Assembly (NCBI RefSeq): GCF_005233875.1
Contig: NZ_SZPZ01000003.1
Coordinates: 62,001-126,000 of the forward strand
Length of the DNA stretch: 64,000 bases
Direction: 5' to 3'
DNA from: Kribbella jiaozuonensis
Lineage (GTDB): Bacteria > Actinomycetota > Actinomycetes > Propionibacteriales > Kribbellaceae
A model generated the notes under the pieces. It had not been told where the DNA came from, ran no database searches, and saw nothing but the letters and a program-made list of their open reading frames with translations. Both the position numbers and the translations under genes were made by a program. This document shows, piece by piece, positions 61,901-64,000 of this stretch; the first letter of the stretch is position 1, and every line of letters begins with the position of its first letter.

Positions 61901-62153
61901 CCTGGCAGTCGTCGAGTTGTTCGCCGGCGAACGCCGTACCGCGCGGATCCTGGCCGAGCAGGCGGTCGAAGCCTTTCAGCCGCAGGGATATCTCCGACTC
62001 GAGGCCTGGACGCGGCTCCTTGCGGCCGAACTGGCGGTCGCGGACGGTGACACCGAGGTGCTGGAAAGGCACGGACCGGCGGCGTTGGAGATCTTCACCC
62101 GCCTCGGATGCCGCATCGGCGGGCCTCGCGCAGCCCTGCTCATGGAACGCTAA
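58992..62153 (+). CDS. AfsR-like large transcriptional regulator (SARP, BTAD, NB-ARC, TPR)
   Basis: 1053 residues. OmpR-like winged helix at ~1-95 (RIQLLGGFAVDRGGRSVDPK, then HRDVLLEALWPDRPPTSAV), BTAD to ~250 (ALAIDPLHEHGVRSLMRQLA, then LRTAYGTDPDPDTQRLYQEL), NB-ARC ATPase from ~260 with P-loop TLTGVGGAGKTRLAEEAAR, NLLLVLDNCEHLLAACAGL and a winged segment (DDEQVLLRRLAVFSGSFSLR); TPR-like repeats to the end (LGHALNHLGCIERDQGLFG). No C-terminal LuxR HTH is present. GTG after GGGGGAGGG. Likely controls the divergent methyltransferase and nearby genes. Confidence 0.9.
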   Translation: MRIQLLGGFAVDRGGRSVDPKVWRLRKARTLVKLLALARDQRLHRDVLLEALWPDRPPTSAVNNLHQALHVARRALAGDESSNGLLELRDDFVVLLADGVVDVDVRTFERLAALGRSSGDLDDLRAAVAAYTGDLLPEDRFEDWAVRPREELRDSFGNLLVDFADAAAADHHEAEALDALTRALAIDPLHEHGVRSLMRQLAATGRSSEALAQYERLRSDLRTAYGTDPDPDTQRLYQELLTGTVKVDSQPRHNLAPALTSFVGREREIADVHRLMEQGRLVTLTGVGGAGKTRLAEEAARRLVDSYADGVWIADLVPVADPHLVADSVAAALGLDPAAGSDSTRTLITRLAPRNLLLVLDNCEHLLAACAGLASAVRRSCPGVSLLATSREPLHAPGEVTFRVPSLELPEPTDELDRLRTLSSVRLFVDRAQDVRPGFVLDATNAAAIVEICRCLDGIPLALELAAARASHLEAAEIAARLGEALSLLGRPGEVTRHATLRATLEWSHALLSDDEQVLLRRLAVFSGSFSLRSAEQVCADDRLPSSDVLDLLGRLVDKSLLLVDHDGPRSRYRLLETIRQFAHERLAAAHEAAPMEAAHCRFFLELAATEDPERAGVVVERPQLLDADHDNLRAALNWALRHDHERALLLGLSLSPYWLARGHFSEGAGWLERVLDVAVEPSRERARAIFALAILLARSGLADRLPRLGDEAVAVSYQSGDQIDLVTTRVLRGTLLLGSGDLDEIEQTAVDSLAQADALGADPLAAAAQGLGAMAALFRENAELAQERFEECLRRLAQIDPNTTRFFPAVTMCLPLVPIDGWWIPVFEETFLIGRRVGAVQGTGYALSGLADAHRLTRNLDAAQDAVRRSVDAFTGIEDASGLGHALNHLGCIERDQGLFGAAEKHLRDALQLREQLGDRRGESLTLANLGLLAAASGDPGTGRRLTRAALDRGEAVDDAPAAGGALLNLAVVELFAGERRTARILAEQAVEAFQPQGYLRLEAWTRLLAAELAVADGDTEVLERHGPAALEIFTRLGCRIGGPRAALLMER

Positions 62154-62239
62154 GTCACGCTAAGCCATTGCGAAGACCTCCTTCCTAATGTCGTTGTCAG
62201 TCCGGGAAACGTCCTGGGCCGAACGAATCAGGAGTGGAA

Positions 62240-63643
62240 ATGACAACGACGCAAGCGCGGCAGGACACGCTCGGGGAGGCCACCCTCGGTGAACTTGCCG
62301 AAGGACTGCGTGGCGAGCTGATCCGCCCGGCCGACCCGTCGTACGACGACGCGCGGTCGATCTGGAACGCCGCGCATGACAAGAGACCGGCACTGATCGT
62401 CCGGTGCAAGGGGGTGGCCGACGTCATCCGGGCCGTGGAGTTCGCCCGGAGCGAGGGGTTGACGTTGGCCGTCCGGGGCGGCGGTCACAGCATCCCCGGA
62501 TTCTCGACCACCGACGGCGGCATCGTCATCGACCTGTCGCCGATGAACTCGGTCCGGATCGATCCGGACCGGCGTCAGATCGTGGCGCAGGGCGGCTGCA
62601 CCTGGGGCGATGTCGACGCCGAGGCGCAGGCCTTCGGGCTCGCCGTCACCGGCGGCCTGGTGTCGTCGACCGGCGTCGCGGGCTTCACGCTCGGAGGCGG
62701 GATCGGCTGGCTCGTCCGCAAGGCCGGCCTGGCGTGTGACAACCTCATCGGGGCTGATGTTGTCACCGCCGACGGCCGGTACCTGCACACGAGCGAGACC
62801 GAGAACCCCGAACTGCTGTGGGCATTGCGGGGCGGCGGCGGCAACTTCGGTGTCGTCACCTCGTTCGAGTTCAAGGCGTACGAGGTCGGTCCGACCGTCT
62901 TCGCGGGCCTGGTCTTCTACCCGGGCGATCGGGCAGCCGACGTACTGCGTGGGTTCGGTGCGGCGGCCGCGTCGGCGCCGGACGAGTTGTCCTTGGCAAT
63001 CAACCTCACCACCGCACCGCCGTTGCCGTTCCTGCCGGAAGAGGTGCATGGCAAGCCGATCGTCGCCGTACTCGGGATGTGGTCCGGGCAGCCGGACGCG
63101 GGCGACGCCGCGACCCGGCCGTTCCGCGAACTCGCACCAGTGGTCGCGGATCTGTTCGGGCCGATGCCGTACAACGCGATGCAGACGCTGCTCGATCCGC
63201 TGTTCCCGCGCGGCCTGCGGAACTACTTCCGTTCGGCGTTCTTCGGCGACCTCGGTCCCACAACCGTCGACGCGCTCGTCGCCGCGCATTCCGCAGTACC
63301 GAACGGTCTGTCGGAGCTGCACGTCCACCACCTGGGTGGCGCGATGGGCCGGGTGCCGGCCGACGCCACGGCGTTCGGCACGCGGGACCGCGAGTACATC
63401 CTCAACGTTGTCGCTCGAAGCGAGGACGGGTCGGGGTACGACGAGGTCGTCGAGTGGGCTCGTGCGGCGGGGAGTTCGCTCGGGCCGAGTGCGGCGTCGT
63501 ACGTGAACTTCACCGGTGAGACCAACGAGGACATCGTGCGGGCGTCGTACCCGGCGGCGACCTACGAGCGGCTCGTGCGGGTCAAGAACACCTACGACCC
63601 GACGAACCTGTTCCACCTCAACCAGAACATCAAGCCGAGCTAG
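62240..63643 (+). CDS. FAD-linked oxidase, berberine-bridge type
   Basis: 467 residues. FAD domain with the histidine motif TLAVRGGGHSIPGFSTTDGG (covalent attachment site in this family), GGCTWGDVDAEAQAFGLAVT, and GVAGFTLGGGIGWLVRKAGL; LWALRGGGGNFGVVTSFEFK follows, and the BBE C-terminal motif is VKNTYDPTNLFHLNQNIKP. ATG at 62240 after AGGAG; a GTG two codons earlier is in the same frame. Such oxidases act on sugars, phenolics or alkaloid-like metabolites. It lies 86 nt behind the AfsR-like gene. Confidence 0.92.
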   Translation: MTTTQARQDTLGEATLGELAEGLRGELIRPADPSYDDARSIWNAAHDKRPALIVRCKGVADVIRAVEFARSEGLTLAVRGGGHSIPGFSTTDGGIVIDLSPMNSVRIDPDRRQIVAQGGCTWGDVDAEAQAFGLAVTGGLVSSTGVAGFTLGGGIGWLVRKAGLACDNLIGADVVTADGRYLHTSETENPELLWALRGGGGNFGVVTSFEFKAYEVGPTVFAGLVFYPGDRAADVLRGFGAAAASAPDELSLAINLTTAPPLPFLPEEVHGKPIVAVLGMWSGQPDAGDAATRPFRELAPVVADLFGPMPYNAMQTLLDPLFPRGLRNYFRSAFFGDLGPTTVDALVAAHSAVPNGLSELHVHHLGGAMGRVPADATAFGTRDREYILNVVARSEDGSGYDEVVEWARAAGSSLGPSAASYVNFTGETNEDIVRASYPAATYERLVRVKNTYDPTNLFHLNQNIKPS

Positions 63644-63646
63644 GAA

Positions 63647-64000
63647 TCAACGGGTGCAGGACGTCGGCGCGGCGCGTCCGGCGAAGCGGTCAGCGGTCCA
63701 GGCCAGGATGTCGGGCATGGCGCCGTCGTCGATGCCCTGCACCCACGGGTAGGTGTCGTGCTCGAGACCGGGGTACGTCTTGTAGGTGAGGCGGGTCCCG
63801 AGTCGGCACTCTGCCGCGGCGATCTGATTGGTGACACCAACGGGTACGACGGTGTCGGCCTCGCCCTGCAGCAACAGGACCGGTCCGCCCAGCCGCTGGT
63901 TCCCGGCGGAGTTGACCCGCAGGTACGTCCGGAAGGCGGGGTCGGTCGAGTACGCCGGGGTCACCAACTGCGGCCCGCTCAGATCGGCGTACGCCGTGAA
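63647..64000 (-). CDS. Secretory lipase-like alpha/beta hydrolase, C-terminal part (cut by right edge)
   Basis: The last ~117 residues are visible and the N-terminus lies outside the window. GGPVLLLQGEADTVVPVGVT carries the acid residue, and TYPGLEHDTYPWVQGIDDGA the catalytic histidine, as in secreted lipases and prolyl-oligopeptidase-like hydrolases of actinobacteria. The nucleophile serine is not visible. The frame remains open to the edge through FTAYADLSGPQLVTPAYSTD. Cys near the C-terminus (ECRLG, SCTR) may form a disulfide. Converges with the FAD oxidase (3 nt). Confidence 0.78.
   Translation of the reverse strand, partial: FTAYADLSGPQLVTPAYSTDPAFRTYLRVNSAGNQRLGGPVLLLQGEADTVVPVGVTNQIAAAECRLGTRLTYKTYPGLEHDTYPWVQGIDDGAMPDILAWTADRFAGRAAPTSCTR

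Overview
The window is high-GC DNA whose genes point to a Kribbella-like actinobacterium (Nocardioidaceae). This is inferred from the dense GTG/ATG starts, ATGA-type overlaps, SARP/AfsR-type regulators, an ECF42-type sigma factor, GTP-dependent PEP carboxykinase and several coenzyme F420-type enzymes, including an F420-dependent glucose-6-phosphate dehydrogenase. No species marker is present, so the genus is a guess.

Region 1 (1-22216) is a nearly complete purine-to-central-metabolism island. Leftward operon A is hyi-glxR-gcl-glxK-allB (allB runs off the left edge); it opens allantoin and turns glyoxylate into tartronate semialdehyde and phosphoglycerate. Rightward come pucR, a xanthine/urate-type permease fused to an OHCU-decarboxylase-like domain, xdhA-xdhB-xdhC and guanine deaminase, making urate from guanine and xanthine. 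Two regulators (SARP-type, LuxR-type) converge behind it. Leftward operon B is uraD-uraH-urate oxidase-8-oxoguanine deaminase, preceded by an HTH gene, a thiamine-binding-like gene and a DUF6986 lyase-like gene. A divergent IclR regulator closes the island. Four promoters (hyi, uraD, DUF6986 gene, iclR) each carry a pair of TTCCG-N5-CGGAA-like boxes 21 bp apart, with the proximal box 11-13 nt from the start codon. This looks like one regulon under the IclR protein.

Region 2 (22217-25378) is a small redox cassette (F420H2:NADP-reductase-like protein, SDR, divergent TetR) lying between GC-rich non-coding repeats. The two flanks share a perfect 34-nt element in opposite orientation.

Region 3 (25379-46500) is a mosaic of small accessory genes: acetyltransferases, F420-dependent G6PDH, a nitrilase-fold protein lacking canonical catalytic residues, DNA alkyltransferase, DinB-like and VOC proteins, phosphotransferases, small kinases, a ClpX-type zinc-finger/HTH protein behind two palindromes, a PLP enzyme with an odd N-terminus, YCII plus ECF42-type sigma factor, smpB and tRNA-Arg(ACG). 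It holds visible decay: a MazG-like gene with a lost centre and shifted frame, and a small gene interrupted by an in-frame TAG at codon 10.

Region 4 (46500-64000) holds an alpha-helical hypothetical protein, a 37-nt tandem repeat, a two-gene envelope operon, pckG, a phosphoribosyltransferase, an F420-type LLM oxidoreductase, tRNA-Ser(GCT), a LytR-CpsA-Psr cell-wall ligase, a putative lipoprotein, an acetyl-xylan-esterase-like hydrolase, a methyltransferase divergent from a large AfsR-like regulator, a berberine-bridge-type FAD oxidase, and the end of a lipase-like gene cut by the right edge. No CRISPR array, insertion sequence, integrase or rRNA gene was seen.
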